From assembly GCF_900187885.1 (NCBI RefSeq), contig NZ_FYEK01000012.1:712-64711 (forward strand): a stretch of DNA of 64,000 nucleotides, given 5' to 3'. This DNA is from Thermoflexus hugenholtzii JAD2 (GTDB lineage Bacteria; Chloroflexota; Anaerolineae; Thermoflexales; Thermoflexaceae). Made by a program: the position numbers and the translations under genes. This document shows, in pieces, positions 1 through 8,910 of the stretch. The notes under the pieces are model-generated. The model was not told the DNA's origin. It was given only the letters and a program-made list of their open reading frames with translations, and searched no databases. Position 1 is the stretch's first letter, and each line of letters begins with the position of its first letter.

Positions 1-1
1 G

Positions 2-265
2 ATCGACAAAAAGACCGTGCGGGATGTCATCGGGACCCGGACGGATTGTGAGCCCCTGCCCCGGGAGCGGTGGGAGGAGTGGGACTGCTGGACAAGAACC
101 CTTCGGCCGGGCAAGAGCCGGACGGAGACCTTCGTGGAGCGCAAGGAATGGGTGGCCGAGGAGCGGGAGGGGGTCCTGGATCTCACCCTGGATCCCTTCG
201 GTCGACCCTATGCGTATCTGCATCCGGATCGGGGGCGGGTGCAGGGGCCGGAGGGGAAGGTGTAG
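2..265 (+). CDS. 3' end of an unidentified protein (5' end outside the window)
   Basis: An open frame enters the window at base 2 and ends at a TAG at 263-265. About 87 residues are visible, rich in Trp, Arg and Glu, without a recognisable domain. An internal GTG at 17 could be called as a start, but the frame is open upstream of it, so this is most likely the C-terminus of a gene that begins before the window. Directly after the TAG the same frame stays open to a TAA at 389-391 with strongly GC-rich third positions and a coding-like sequence, so the TAG may be a nonsense change. The neighbouring genes suggest a component of the downstream pilus/secretion locus, but I do not recognise it. Confidence 0.5.
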   Translation: MDKKTVRDVIGTRTDCEPLPRERWEEWDCWTRTLRPGKSRTETFVERKEWVAEEREGVLDLTLDPFGRPYAYLHPDRGRVQGPEGKV

Positions 266-407
266 TGGATTCCGCTGGTATGGCGGGGGAACATCCCCTG
301 GCTGTGGCTGCCCCTGGCGATGCGGGAGGGCCAGGGGGTCGTCTGCTCCGACCCCACCTGCGGCGGCTACCTGAACGGGAACTCACCGTAAGCGGAGCTG
401 TCCCCGG

Positions 408-854
408 ATGAGCGAGCTGAGCGAGAGCATACGCGTGGCGTTCCTCGCGGTGATGGTCCCCGGGATGCTCTGGGTGGATCGGCGGTGGGATCAGCCGGAG
501 GGGCGGATCCCAGCCCCGATCGCCCTCACAGTGTTGGGGGTCGGGCTGGGATTGGCCCTGATGGCCCAGGATCTGACGGGCCTGATCCTGTGGCCGGCCT
601 TCTTCCTGGGCTGGCGGGCCGGCGGGGTCGGCGCGGGGGACGCCAAGGTCTGGATGGGGCTGGCGGCGGCAGGAGGGATCGGGCCTTCGGCGGCGGGGCT
701 GGCGGCCCTGGTGGTGCTGGCCCGCCTGCGGGCCTGGCGGATGGGCTGGGGATGGCAGGCGGGGCTCGCCCCACGCGTGCGCGTCCCGATGTCCGCCCCG
801 ACCGCCGGCTGGGCGCTGGCGGCTGCTCTAACTTGGATCGCCCTGGGGGGATAA
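408..854 (+). CDS. Prepilin peptidase-like membrane protein (A24 family, CpaA/TadV type)
   Basis: This 148-residue protein is mostly hydrophobic with about four membrane segments. It carries the GAGD sequence near residues 78-81, which matches the GxGD motif holding the second catalytic aspartate of A24 aspartyl proteases. An upstream Asp in VDRRWD near residue 25 may supply the first catalytic residue. Its short length without the N-terminal methylase domain fits CpaA/TadV-type peptidases that process Flp pilins. In the family the enzyme cleaves prepilin leaders at the inner membrane face. It stands ahead of CpaB-like and CpaE-like genes, which supports the call. The SD (GGAG about 11 bases upstream) is loosely spaced. 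No pilin gene is visible in the window. Confidence 0.6.
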   Translation: MSELSESIRVAFLAVMVPGMLWVDRRWDQPEGRIPAPIALTVLGVGLGLALMAQDLTGLILWPAFFLGWRAGGVGAGDAKVWMGLAAAGGIGPSAAGLAALVVLARLRAWRMGWGWQAGLAPRVRVPMSAPTAGWALAAALTWIALGG

Positions 855-884
855 AGGCCTCAGGACGGGTGGAGCGAACGGGAG

Positions 885-2483
885 ATGTTTAGAGTCATTG
901 CGCCCAGGAGGGTCTTCCTTTTTATGGCTGGGATCGGTGGGTTGCTCCTAGGATCCCTCTTCTCCGCCCGGGCCCAGTCGGGCTGGGTCGATGTGTTCTT
1001 TGACGACTTCGGCGGGAACACCGGGTGGAGCGTCTCGGCCTCCGGGGACGATCCGGACGCCTGCTACGGCCAGCCTCCCCTGGACGGCAACGCCTGGCCC
1101 GGAGAGATCCGCTTCGGCTTCGGCGACGGCGGCGCTTCCGTGCTGCGCCTGGCCCAGGACGGCGGGGTGACCTTCCCCCTGGTGGGGCGGGAGGGGCTGT
1201 TCGATGCGCTGCCCGCCGGCGCGCCCTGGGCCTTCGAGCTCCGCTTCCGGTTCCCCCAGTACACGGACTACGGGGTGTTCATCGGAATGGGGTCGGGAGC
1301 CTGGAGCGCGCAGCGCTTCATCGAATGCAAGCCGGAGCCCCATCCGGACTGGGGGGACGCCCTGGGGATCGGGGCGGGGGGCGGCGGGACCGTCCCGCCC
1401 CGGCTGGGGATCTCCGTCTTCGGGGTGGAGGTGTTTCGCGTGAACGCCGCGGACACCGGCTGGCACACGCTGCGGGTGGAGGTCCAGCCGGATGGGACCT
1501 GGACGGCCTTCGTGGACGGAAACCCTGTGGGAAGCGGGAGCGGGGCCTTCCGGCCGCGGCTGGTCTGGTTCGGCAACTACCGGGAGCAGCAGTTCTGGGG
1601 GAACTGGACGGATCTGCACGTGGACGACCTGCGGATCCAGACCTACGTGGCTCCCACACCCACCTTCACGCCCACGCCGTCGCCGACGCCGACCTTCACG
1701 CCCACCCCCACGGAGACGGCGACGCCCACGCCGACGAACACGCCTACCCCTACCCCCACGCCCACGGACACGCGGACTCCTACGCCGACCTTCACGCCCA
1801 CGCCGACCGCTACGCCGACGCCTACGCCGACGAACACACCCACGCCCACACCCACACCGACGCCCACATCCACGCCGACGCCGATGCCAACCTCCACCGC
1901 GACGGCGATGCCGCCTCCGCCGCCTGCTCCCACGCCGACGGGGACGCCGACCTTCACGCCCACCGCCACCCGGATCCGGCCGACCCGCACGCCGACGCCT
2001 TCGCCTTCGCCGCCGACGGAGACGCCGGTCCCGACCGCCACGCCCACCCGGACGCCCGCTCCAACGCCCACGCCGACGCCTTCGCCGGCTCCCACCCCGA
2101 CCCCGGCCTGGGTCTGGGGGATGGTCTTCCTGGACCGGGATGGGGACGGCCGCCCGGAGCCGGAGGAGCCCGGGATCCCGGGGGCCGTGGTGCAGGTGGG
2201 CGATCAGATCCGGGTCACCGGTCCCGATGGACGCTTCCCGCTGCCGCTTGCCTCAAAGGCCGCGCTGCTGCGCCTTCCGGTCCGGGGGCGGCTGACGGTG
2301 GCCGATGGGGTGGTGTTCGGGGTGCAGCCCCTGCGGCGGCCCCTGTGGCTGCTGGGGCTGGGGGTCGGGATGCTGCTTCTTTCGCTTTCCTGGGCCTTCA
2401 ACCCCTGGGCGCGGGAGCTGCGGCGGCTGGCGGCGCGCCTGGAAGGGCTGGCGAAGTTTTTGGAGGAAGGAGGAGCGCGATGA
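885..2483 (+). CDS. Thr-Pro-rich secreted, membrane-anchored protein with LamG-like and SdrD_B-like domains
   Basis: The 532-residue protein starts with a signal peptide (two Arg, a hydrophobic stretch, ARAQ near residue 31). Residues about 40-250 resemble a concanavalin/LamG-type beta sandwich (DFGGNTGWS near the start, LHVDDLRI near the end). Residues about 255-408 are a long Thr-Pro linker. Residues 410-465 ([16 protein letters not shown]) look like an SdrD B-type calcium-binding Ig module. A transmembrane helix near residues 485-505 and a short basic, coiled cytoplasmic tail finish it. Such a layout places a ligand-binding head on a stalk outside the cell. It overlaps the next gene by ATGA at 2480-2483. 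The specific function is unknown. Confidence 0.6.
   Translation: MFRVIAPRRVFLFMAGIGGLLLGSLFSARAQSGWVDVFFDDFGGNTGWSVSASGDDPDACYGQPPLDGNAWPGEIRFGFGDGGASVLRLAQDGGVTFPLVGREGLFDALPAGAPWAFELRFRFPQYTDYGVFIGMGSGAWSAQRFIECKPEPHPDWGDALGIGAGGGGTVPPRLGISVFGVEVFRVNAADTGWHTLRVEVQPDGTWTAFVDGNPVGSGSGAFRPRLVWFGNYREQQFWGNWTDLHVDDLRIQTYVAPTPTFTPTPSPTPTFTPTPTETATPTPTNTPTPTPTPTDTRTPTPTFTPTPTATPTPTPTNTPTPTPTPTPTSTPTPMPTSTATAMPPPPPAPTPTGTPTFTPTATRIRPTRTPTPSPSPPTETPVPTATPTRTPAPTPTPTPSPAPTPTPAWVWGMVFLDRDGDGRPEPEEPGIPGAVVQVGDQIRVTGPDGRFPLPLASKAALLRLPVRGRLTVADGVVFGVQPLRRPLWLLGLGVGMLLLSLSWAFNPWARELRRLAARLEGLAKFLEEGGAR
1650..2110. repeat. Low-complexity Thr-Pro codon repeat
   Basis: About 460 bases built mostly from variants of ACGCCCACG and ACGCCGACG encode the Thr-Pro stalk of the surrounding gene. 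The units are imperfect, so it is an internal coding repeat and not a CRISPR or satellite. Because it is repetitive, long open frames appear on the other strand; these are shadows. A shorter segment of the same type lies at about 50395-50520 in the esterase gene. Confidence 0.8.
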
Positions 2484-3028
2484 CCGAGGGAGATCTGATC
2501 CTGGGAACGATCCTGATCGCGGGCTTTGCCTGGTTGGGGCTGGTCACGACCTGGGGCTGGGCCCGGAACGCCCGGGAGACCCGACGGATCCGGGAGGCGC
2601 TGGAGGCCTGGGCGCTGCAGGAGCTGGCCCACCGCCGAGAAGCGGAGGCCCAGCAGATCCGACCGCCGGAGGACCTGCAGGCATATCTGGCGGATCTGCT
2701 GGCCCGGGCCGGGATGGAGGGGGTGCGGGTGCAGGAGGTGACGCCGCTTCCGGGAAGCCCCTCCTTCCGGGTGATCGCGGACGGGCGGGCCTGGATCCTT
2801 TCGCCGCATCTCCCGATGCGCGGGGAGGGGATCGCCCTGGATGCGCTCACCACCGGGGACCGGTGGGCGGCGGAGCGGCTGCGGCGGGCCCGGATGGCGG
2901 CGGAGCCGGGCCTGGCGGTCCCGCCCACGGAGCGCTGGTGGCTGGCACCGGAGATCCGAACCTTTGCGCCCCGGCGCGCCCCGCGGCGGTTTCCGATCCT
3001 CCTTCCGCTGCCGCGACGGACCTCCTGA
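2480..3028 (+). CDS. Small membrane-anchored protein of unknown function in the secretion locus
   Basis: This 182-residue protein starts with ATG at 2480 inside the stop codon of the preceding gene (ATGA) and has a GGAGGAGCG ribosome-binding site. One transmembrane helix lies at about residues 5-24, followed by a charged helical region (residues 28-75) and a small globular domain to about residue 120. The C-terminus is Arg- and Pro-rich. I recognise no family. Tight coupling to the Thr-Pro-rich protein before it and the EccC-type ATPase 17 bases after it suggests that it is a dedicated component or adaptor of that machine. That role is inference from position only. Confidence 0.5.
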   Translation: MTEGDLILGTILIAGFAWLGLVTTWGWARNARETRRIREALEAWALQELAHRREAEAQQIRPPEDLQAYLADLLARAGMEGVRVQEVTPLPGSPSFRVIADGRAWILSPHLPMRGEGIALDALTTGDRWAAERLRRARMAAEPGLAVPPTERWWLAPEIRTFAPRRAPRRFPILLPLPRRTS

Positions 3029-3044
3029 GCGGAGCACGTTCCGA

Positions 3045-6000
3045 ATGGGATGGATCGAGCGGGACGGGAAAGAGGTGCTGGACCCGGAGGCTCCGGTGCA
3101 GCGGATCTGGCCGGGGTTGCGGCGGCTGCCGGCGGCCCCGATGGGCCTCCCGGATCCTCCGGAGCTCCCTTCAGTGCCCCGGGCGCCCGAGCGGCCGCCT
3201 TTCTACCTCCACGCCCCCTGGGCGTTGATGGCCCTGGTTTACGGGCTGGTCGGCCCGCTGACCGGGATGCGATCGGGCTGGCTCTCGTTGCTCTTCCTTC
3301 CTCTGGCCCTGGGCTCCTCCTTCCTGGCCGCCGAGATCCAGCACCGGTGGAGCCTCTCCCGATACCGCCGGGAGCTTCAGGAGACTTTGGCTCGCTCCGA
3401 GCGTCGGCTCCGGCGTTTCCTCGAAGGGGTGGAGGCGTGGCGTCAGGCGATGGAGGCTTGGGAGCGCACGCTCTTCCCCCCATGGGAGGACCTAGAGGCC
3501 CGGCTGCGAAGCGGATCCGATCTCTGGTTCCGCCGGCCGGAGGATCCCGATTTCCTGCACGTTCGGCTGGGGCTTACGACCGAATCAATCCGTCCCCCTC
3601 AAGGGCGCTGGACCTTGCCCGACCCTGAGGAGGCGCCGCCACCGTTGCGAGGAGCCGCTCACGCTGTCCGGTCGGTCGCCGAAATGCACCGGGAGGTGCC
3701 TCTCGGGCTGGACTTGCGCCGTCCGGTGGTCCTTCGGGTTTTCCCGGGACAGGAGGGAACCCTCCGGCGGATCCTCCTGGAGGTGGCGCTTACCCATTCC
3801 CCCAGCGAGGTGGGGCTCTTCGCGGCCCTCGCCGATCCGGAGTGGTCCTTCCTGCGCTGGTTGCCCCACACGGGAGAGGAACGGGAGGGATGGGCGGATG
3901 GGCCCACCGCGGTCCGGGAGCGGATCTTCGAAGAGTTCTATCGCCGACGGGGACGGGGAGAAGGGATCCTCCCTCACATCTTTCTGTTGCTGGACGCGGA
4001 CGCGCTGGGCGATCCCCGTTTGGGGGAGTTGCTCCGGGAGGGTCCTGTCCGGGGCATTCATCCGGTTTTGATCCTTTCGCCGGGGGAACCGGTTCCGGGG
4101 GAAGTGCGGACCGAGGCTGTCCTGTTCCCCGGGGGTGGGATCTGGATCTCCCGTCGGGATGGAGGGCCGCAGGAGGGGCGGGATCCAGGTCCTTTTCTGA
4201 CCACGGAGCACGCGGAGGCCCTCGCCCAGCGGCTGGCCTCGCTGCGTCCGATGGGCATGCGCCCCTCGCCCCGTCCGGTGTCAGCCCCCGCCCTGTGGGG
4301 GATCCGGGAGCGGGAGACGGCGCCGGAGGACATCCGGCGCCTCCGAGTCCTTCACACAAAGACCCCCTCTCTGGCGGTCCCGCTCGGAACGGAGGAAAGC
4401 GGGGAGCCCTTCGTCCTGGATCTCCACGATCGCGCCCATGGCCCCCACGCGATGGTGATCGGGACCACCGGGTCCGGCAAAAGCGAGGCCCTGCGCACCC
4501 TGGCCCTGGCGCTGGCCCTCCACTTTCCTCCGGAGCGGGTGCAGCTGCTGTTCATCGACTTCAAAGGGGGCGGGGCCTTCGCGCCCCTGGAGCGGCTGCC
4601 CCACTGCGCGGGGCTGCTCTCCAACCTGGACGCCCGGGAGGCGGCCCGGGCGCTGCGGACCCTGGAGGGGGAGCTGGACCGGCGGCAGCGGCTCCTGGCG
4701 GCGCGGGGGGCGGACCACGCGGACCAGATCGGGCTGCCGCATCTGGTGGTGATGGCCGACGAGTTCGCCGAGATGCTGGAGGCGATCCCGGACGGGATGG
4801 CCCGCATGATCCGCCTGGCCCGGCTGGGCCGGAGTCTCGGGATGCACCTGGTGCTGGCCACCCAGCGGCTGGGGAGCGCGGTGCCCGCCGAGCTGCGGGC
4901 CAATCTTCGGGTGCGGATCGCCCTGCGCTGCGAAACCCCGGATGAATCCGCCGCGGTGATCGGGCGGCCGGACGCCGCCTATCTGGTCGGATCGGGGTGG
5001 GCCTTCGTCCAGGTGGGCCAAAATGAGGTGTTCCGGCGGATCCGGGTGGCCTACGCCTCCGGGCGCAGCCTGGGGGCCCAGGAGATCCTTTGGATGGACC
5101 CCGCCGATCCCGCCCGGCGGCTGCGTCGGGAGGTCCAGGGTGGGGACGGGCGGCGGGACCTGGACATCCTGGTGGAGGCGCTCGCCCGGATGGACCGTCC
5201 GGCCCCGCCACTTGCCCCGCCGCCGCTGCCGGCCGATCCGGGCTTCCCGGAGGGGGAAGGGGCCGATCGGATCGGGATCGGGGTGGCGGACTACCCGGAG
5301 GCCGGGGAGATCCGCTGGGTCTTCCTCACCCCTTCCGCGCCGGACTGGCGGCTGGTGGGGCAGGCGGGGACCGGGAAGACGGCGGCCCTGATGGCGGCGG
5401 CCGCGGCGGCGGCCCGGGCCGGCCGGCGGGTGGCGGTGGTGGATGGAGATGGCCGATGGAAGGAGTGTCCGTGGGCCCTTCGCGTTCTCCCGGAGGATCG
5501 GGAAGGGCTCCGCCGGCTGCTTCGAGGGCTCTCCATCGATCCCTCTCCGACTGTTCTCATCTTGGATGCCATGGAGCGGATCCCGGAGGCGGCGATGGGG
5601 GAACTGGAGCCGGGGCTGGAGGGCCTGACGGGACGGCCGGAGCTGTGGATCTGGACGGCCTCCCGCCGCGAGCTCCCCTTGCGTCCCTTGAGAGGCCGCC
5701 CGGCAGTGCGGGTGTTCCTCGCGCTGGATCCCCCAGAGTGGGAGGCCCTTGTGGGGCGACACCCAATCCCGGAGGGGCCCTTTCAGGGCTGGCTGGCCGA
5801 TGGAGAGAGGGGACGGGAGATCCGGTTGCGACGGGCCATGGGACCGCCCCCTCCTCCCGCTCCGCCGCTGGCCCGCTCCTGGCCCGGGCGATGGTCAGAG
5901 CTCCCGCCTCCCACTCGGACGGAAGGCGGATGGTGGTGGCCCCTGGGCTGGCGCGATCTCGACCTGGAGCCCATAGGCGTCCTGCTCTCCAGCCGCCGCC

Positions 6001-6461
6001 CGGCGTTGCGCATCGCGCCCGAGCTGGTGGCGGCCCTGGATCTCTTGCGGCGTTCCCTGTCCCGCGTGGCGGGCGCCGGGATCGCCCTTCGGGCCTGGGA
6101 TCCGGAGGGGGATCTGGAGGAGATCCCTGCGTTGAAGTGCCTCCAGGATCCGCAGAGTTTGCTGGAGGAGTTGGGGCGTCTGGAAGCGGAGGGGATCCCC
6201 TGGTTGGCGGTCCTTCCGGATACCGACGCCTTCCGGATGCGCCTGGGTTATACCGGGGAGATCCCGCCTGCCCTTCGTCGGCCCCGCTGGGGCGCTTACG
6301 TGCTGGTCGGGCGGGAGCGACTGGAGCTGCGGGCCTGGACGCTGAGCCGCTCCCCGGAGGAGCGCCCCTCCCAACCGCCCATTGCGGCGGATCATCCCGG
6401 ACTGGCCTGGCTGAGCGCCCCCGGGGAGGGCGAATGGGTGTTGCTCCCATTGGGCGAATAG
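3045..6461 (+). CDS. EccC/EssC-type FtsK/SpoIIIE ATPase (type VII secretion-like)
   Basis: The 1138-residue protein has two membrane helices at about residues 62-105, then a region with the EccC/EssC-like sequence LWFRRPEDPDFLHVRLG near residue 165. The first FtsK ATPase domain carries Walker A GTTGSGKS (473-480) and Walker B LVVMADE (about 567-573). A second P-loop, GQAGTGKT (772-779), with LILDAMERI near residue 838 shows a second, diverged ATPase module. This membrane-anchored layout with tandem ATPases is that of type VII secretion motors, which pull WXG100-type substrates through the membrane. I chose ATG 3045, with GGAG 10 bases upstream and just after the preceding stop, over an in-frame upstream codon at 2841 that would overlap that gene. 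No WXG100 gene is visible; the neighbours are Tad-type genes, which is unusual. Confidence 0.8.
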   Translation: MGWIERDGKEVLDPEAPVQRIWPGLRRLPAAPMGLPDPPELPSVPRAPERPPFYLHAPWALMALVYGLVGPLTGMRSGWLSLLFLPLALGSSFLAAEIQHRWSLSRYRRELQETLARSERRLRRFLEGVEAWRQAMEAWERTLFPPWEDLEARLRSGSDLWFRRPEDPDFLHVRLGLTTESIRPPQGRWTLPDPEEAPPPLRGAAHAVRSVAEMHREVPLGLDLRRPVVLRVFPGQEGTLRRILLEVALTHSPSEVGLFAALADPEWSFLRWLPHTGEEREGWADGPTAVRERIFEEFYRRRGRGEGILPHIFLLLDADALGDPRLGELLREGPVRGIHPVLILSPGEPVPGEVRTEAVLFPGGGIWISRRDGGPQEGRDPGPFLTTEHAEALAQRLASLRPMGMRPSPRPVSAPALWGIRERETAPEDIRRLRVLHTKTPSLAVPLGTEESGEPFVLDLHDRAHGPHAMVIGTTGSGKSEALRTLALALALHFPPERVQLLFIDFKGGGAFAPLERLPHCAGLLSNLDAREAARALRTLEGELDRRQRLLAARGADHADQIGLPHLVVMADEFAEMLEAIPDGMARMIRLARLGRSLGMHLVLATQRLGSAVPAELRANLRVRIALRCETPDESAAVIGRPDAAYLVGSGWAFVQVGQNEVFRRIRVAYASGRSLGAQEILWMDPADPARRLRREVQGGDGRRDLDILVEALARMDRPAPPLAPPPLPADPGFPEGEGADRIGIGVADYPEAGEIRWVFLTPSAPDWRLVGQAGTGKTAALMAAAAAAARAGRRVAVVDGDGRWKECPWALRVLPEDREGLRRLLRGLSIDPSPTVLILDAMERIPEAAMGELEPGLEGLTGRPELWIWTASRRELPLRPLRGRPAVRVFLALDPPEWEALVGRHPIPEGPFQGWLADGERGREIRLRRAMGPPPPPAPPLARSWPGRWSELPPPTRTEGGWWWPLGWRDLDLEPIGVLLSSRRPALRIAPELVAALDLLRRSLSRVAGAGIALRAWDPEGDLEEIPALKCLQDPQSLLEELGRLEAEGIPWLAVLPDTDAFRMRLGYTGEIPPALRRPRWGAYVLVGRERLELRAWTLSRSPEERPSQPPIAADHPGLAWLSAPGEGEWVLLPLGE

Positions 6462-6512
6462 CAAGCGTTTGGAGTCCCCCCCGCCACGGAATTCGAGACC
6501 GTGGAGGAAACG

Positions 6513-7466
6513 ATGCGAAGGATCCGACAGATGCTTCCCCTGTTAATCGGAGTCGGACTGGCCTTGTTCGTGGCGATGATCGCCCGCACGTTCGCGACCA
6601 TGGGCGTCCCCCGGACGGTGTCGGTGGCGGTCGCCGCGATCCCTCTGCACCCAGGCCGGGTGATCCAGGAAGGGGATTTGCGGACGGTCACGGCCTATGA
6701 GAGCCCCGCCCTCTCCGGGATGATCCGCGAAGAGGAGATGCGGGGGCTGGTCGGAGGGATGGTGGTGATGTTCGTCCCGGCAGGGGCCATGGTCCCACGG
6801 ACCGCCATCGTCCCGCCCCGCCAGATCACCGCGCCGGGCCGCCTCTCGACCATCCTCCAGGAGGGGGAGCGGCTCATGGTCCTGCCGGTTGGAGGGCGGA
6901 TCAGCGGACCGCCTGTGGCTGCCTTGCGCCCTGGGGACTGCCTCGACCTCGTCGCTTTCTTCCGAGAGTCCAGCGAGGCCTCGGGCCGGGCGATCTCGCC
7001 GACCCCAGAGAGAGCCGAGGCGCCAGCTGAGATGGTCCCATCCGTGGTTCCTCTTACAGCCACGGTATCCATCACCACACCGACCCGTCCCCTGGCGAAA
7101 TGGATCGCCCGGGTGGTGGTGCGCTCGGTGCTGGGGATCAGCGCACCGCCGGCGAGGCCGGAAGCGGGGGCCGTCGGCGGAGGCGGGGCGAGCGCTTCCG
7201 TATCCTCCGGCGGGTCCCCCCAGATGCTGGTCGCCATTCCGGAGACCGCGGCGGAAGGGATCGCTTACGCCCTGGGGTCCGCGGAGCAGGTGCATCTGCT
7301 GCTGGCGCCGCCGTGCGCCCGGGCGGAGATCCTCCCTTCCTCCGCCTTCTCCGAGTGGGACCTGGAGGAGTGGGTCCGATCCGGGCGGGCGGAGGCGGGG
7401 CCGCCGGCCTTCTTCCTCCCGATCTCCTCCACCCTGCCGACGAAGCCGAGCGGAGGTGCACCATGA
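6513..7466 (+). CDS. SAF-domain, CpaB/RcpC-like pilus assembly protein
   Basis: The 317-residue protein has an N-terminal membrane helix (about residues 6-24) followed by a SAF domain. The sequence AVAAIPLHPGRVIQEGDL near residues 35-52 matches the start of SAF domains in CpaB/RcpC proteins of Flp pilus systems. In those systems CpaB is an envelope protein that binds the secretin or peptidoglycan. The middle and C-terminal parts are Pro- and Ala-rich and less conserved. I chose ATG 6513 because GGAGGAAA stands directly upstream with good spacing; a GTG at 6501 lies inside that site. The gene ends with an ATGA overlap to the CpaE-like gene, so the two are translationally coupled. Confidence 0.65.
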   Translation: MRRIRQMLPLLIGVGLALFVAMIARTFATMGVPRTVSVAVAAIPLHPGRVIQEGDLRTVTAYESPALSGMIREEEMRGLVGGMVVMFVPAGAMVPRTAIVPPRQITAPGRLSTILQEGERLMVLPVGGRISGPPVAALRPGDCLDLVAFFRESSEASGRAISPTPERAEAPAEMVPSVVPLTATVSITTPTRPLAKWIARVVVRSVLGISAPPARPEAGAVGGGGASASVSSGGSPQMLVAIPETAAEGIAYALGSAEQVHLLLAPPCARAEILPSSAFSEWDLEEWVRSGRAEAGPPAFFLPISSTLPTKPSGGAP

Positions 7467-8812
7467 AGGTCGTGGTGCTGGGGAACCTCACTGGGATCGC
7501 CGGTTCGATCGCCAACCGGCTCGCTGCCCTGGGCCACGAGGCGATCCCGTTGCCCGGTCAGCAACCCCCGGAGATCCTCATCGGGTTCCATCCCGAGCTG
7601 CTGGTGGTGGTGGCCTCGGAGACCGGGATGGAGATCATGACGGTGGAACGGGTGCTGAAAGACACCGGCGCCGCTGTGGTAGCGGTGGCCTCCGCAGGAG
7701 ATCCGTGGTTCGCCTGGGCGGAGGCGCAGAAGTTCCCCATACTTTCCCCGGAGCGCGCGGCAGAGGAGCTCGCAAGCCGGCTGAGCCAGCTGGTGGAGCA
7801 AGCCCGGGCTGGGGATCGGGCGCGCTATCTGCAGCAGCTCTACCGGGGCCCGGTGATCGTGGGGACGGCCCCCCGGGTGATCGGCTTCGGCGGCCCCAAA
7901 GGAGGGACCGGGAAATCCTCCCTCGCCGCCAACGCCGCAGCCCTGCTGGCCGCCCTGGGCGTCCCCATCTGGGTGTTCGACGCGGAGTCCGACACCCGGG
8001 GCAACATGGTGGATTTCTTCCGTCTGGGGGAGGAGAGCACGGTCTACTCCGTGGTGGACCTGGCCGCGGCCGGGCCGCCGCCGGCGGCCTCCCCCGGGAT
8101 CTTCCAGCCGGGCGCTCACGTGCCGACTTTCTGGACCTCGGTGCCTTCTCCGAAGGGTGTGCGCTGGGACCTTCGCCTGACGGCGGGGGTCCTGGTGGTG
8201 GACCAGATCCTGGGGGAGCGCTCCGGCCCGCTGATGGCCCGGGCGGCGGACTGGTTGGAGTTCGGGGTGCGCCGGGCGGCGAGCGAGGGCTACACGGTGA
8301 TCCTGGACTCGGGCAACAACCTGTTGAGCCCCCTTTCCCTTCGCGCCCTCAACATCGCGGATGTACTGTTCATTGTCCTGGAGCCAGAGGACACCGGACT
8401 GATCGCCGGGGCCTCCTGGCTGGCGGCGGTGTATCGGATGGCCGGGCCTGCGGCCTTCGAGCGGATCCGCGTGGTGTTCAACAAGGTGCGCGCGGAGAGC
8501 GGGGATCTGCTGGTGAGCCGCCTGCGAGATCATGTGGAGGCCATCCTTCGTCAGCGGCTGCCCCGGGCGCTTCCCGTTCGGGTCCTGCCGCTGCTGGATG
8601 TGGACGTCGCCCGCGCTCAGGCCAACCTGAGGCTGGGGGTGGAGTTCCTGGCGGCGCTCCAGGCCCTCACCCAGGGCCGATACGCGGCGGAGACGGCTTC
8701 GTTCGCCGAGGCTTTGCGAGGCATGCTGGCGGAGTTCTTTCCGGCCATTGCCCAGGCCGCCTCCTCCCGCTCCGAGCCCCGCGGCGGCCTACGGCTCCCG
8801 TGGCGCCGGTGA
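7463..8812 (+). CDS. CpaE/TadZ-like MinD/ParA-family ATPase
   Basis: The 449-residue protein starts with a receiver-like domain of about 120 residues, as in TadZ/CpaE proteins, followed by a MinD/ParA ATPase domain. The deviant Walker A is KGGTGKS at residues 146-152, and FDAESDTRGN near residue 173 holds the switch aspartates. TadZ/CpaE proteins mark the cell pole and recruit the Flp pilus apparatus there. The start ATG at 7463 overlaps the CpaB-like stop (ATGA) with GGAGGTG upstream. The gene closes the locus, and a promoter for the next operon follows. The receiver-like domain seems to lack a convincing phosphorylation site, as is common in TadZ. Confidence 0.7.
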   Translation: MKVVVLGNLTGIAGSIANRLAALGHEAIPLPGQQPPEILIGFHPELLVVVASETGMEIMTVERVLKDTGAAVVAVASAGDPWFAWAEAQKFPILSPERAAEELASRLSQLVEQARAGDRARYLQQLYRGPVIVGTAPRVIGFGGPKGGTGKSSLAANAAALLAALGVPIWVFDAESDTRGNMVDFFRLGEESTVYSVVDLAAAGPPPAASPGIFQPGAHVPTFWTSVPSPKGVRWDLRLTAGVLVVDQILGERSGPLMARAADWLEFGVRRAASEGYTVILDSGNNLLSPLSLRALNIADVLFIVLEPEDTGLIAGASWLAAVYRMAGPAAFERIRVVFNKVRAESGDLLVSRLRDHVEAILRQRLPRALPVRVLPLLDVDVARAQANLRLGVEFLAALQALTQGRYAAETASFAEALRGMLAEFFPAIAQAASSRSEPRGGLRLPWRR

Positions 8813-8823
8813 CGGTGGGTCGT

Positions 8824-8851
8824 TTGACAGAAATCGAGGTCCATAGATAAT
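8824..8851 (+). promoter_or_regulatory. Sigma-70-type promoter for the nucleoside uptake operon
   Basis: TTGACA at 8824-8829 and GATAAT at 8846-8851 are separated by 16 bases, 59 bases before the BMP lipoprotein start. The element sits in an AT-rich pocket within an otherwise GC-rich intergenic region. Confidence 0.65.
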
Positions 8852-8910
8852 GAAACATGAAGCGTTAATTTGGTGCGCGGTTTTGCCCTTTAAAAGAAAG
8901 GAGCGCTGCC

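Noticed and set aside
1643-2095. 150-residue Gly-Val-rich open frame on the minus strand
   Set aside because: It is the complement of the Thr-Pro codon repeat; it has no SD and is pure low complexity.
1650-2110. Repeated ACGCC units as a possible CRISPR or satellite
   Set aside because: Units are irregular, in frame with a protein, and lack unique spacers.
4281-5762. Long minus-strand open frame of 493 codons
   Set aside because: It is antisense to the EccC-like gene, rich in Pro, Arg and Gln, and shows no domain; typical shadow in GC-rich DNA.
7265-8533. Long minus-strand open frame opposite the CpaE-like gene
   Set aside because: Low-complexity composition and full overlap with a clear MinD/ParA protein.
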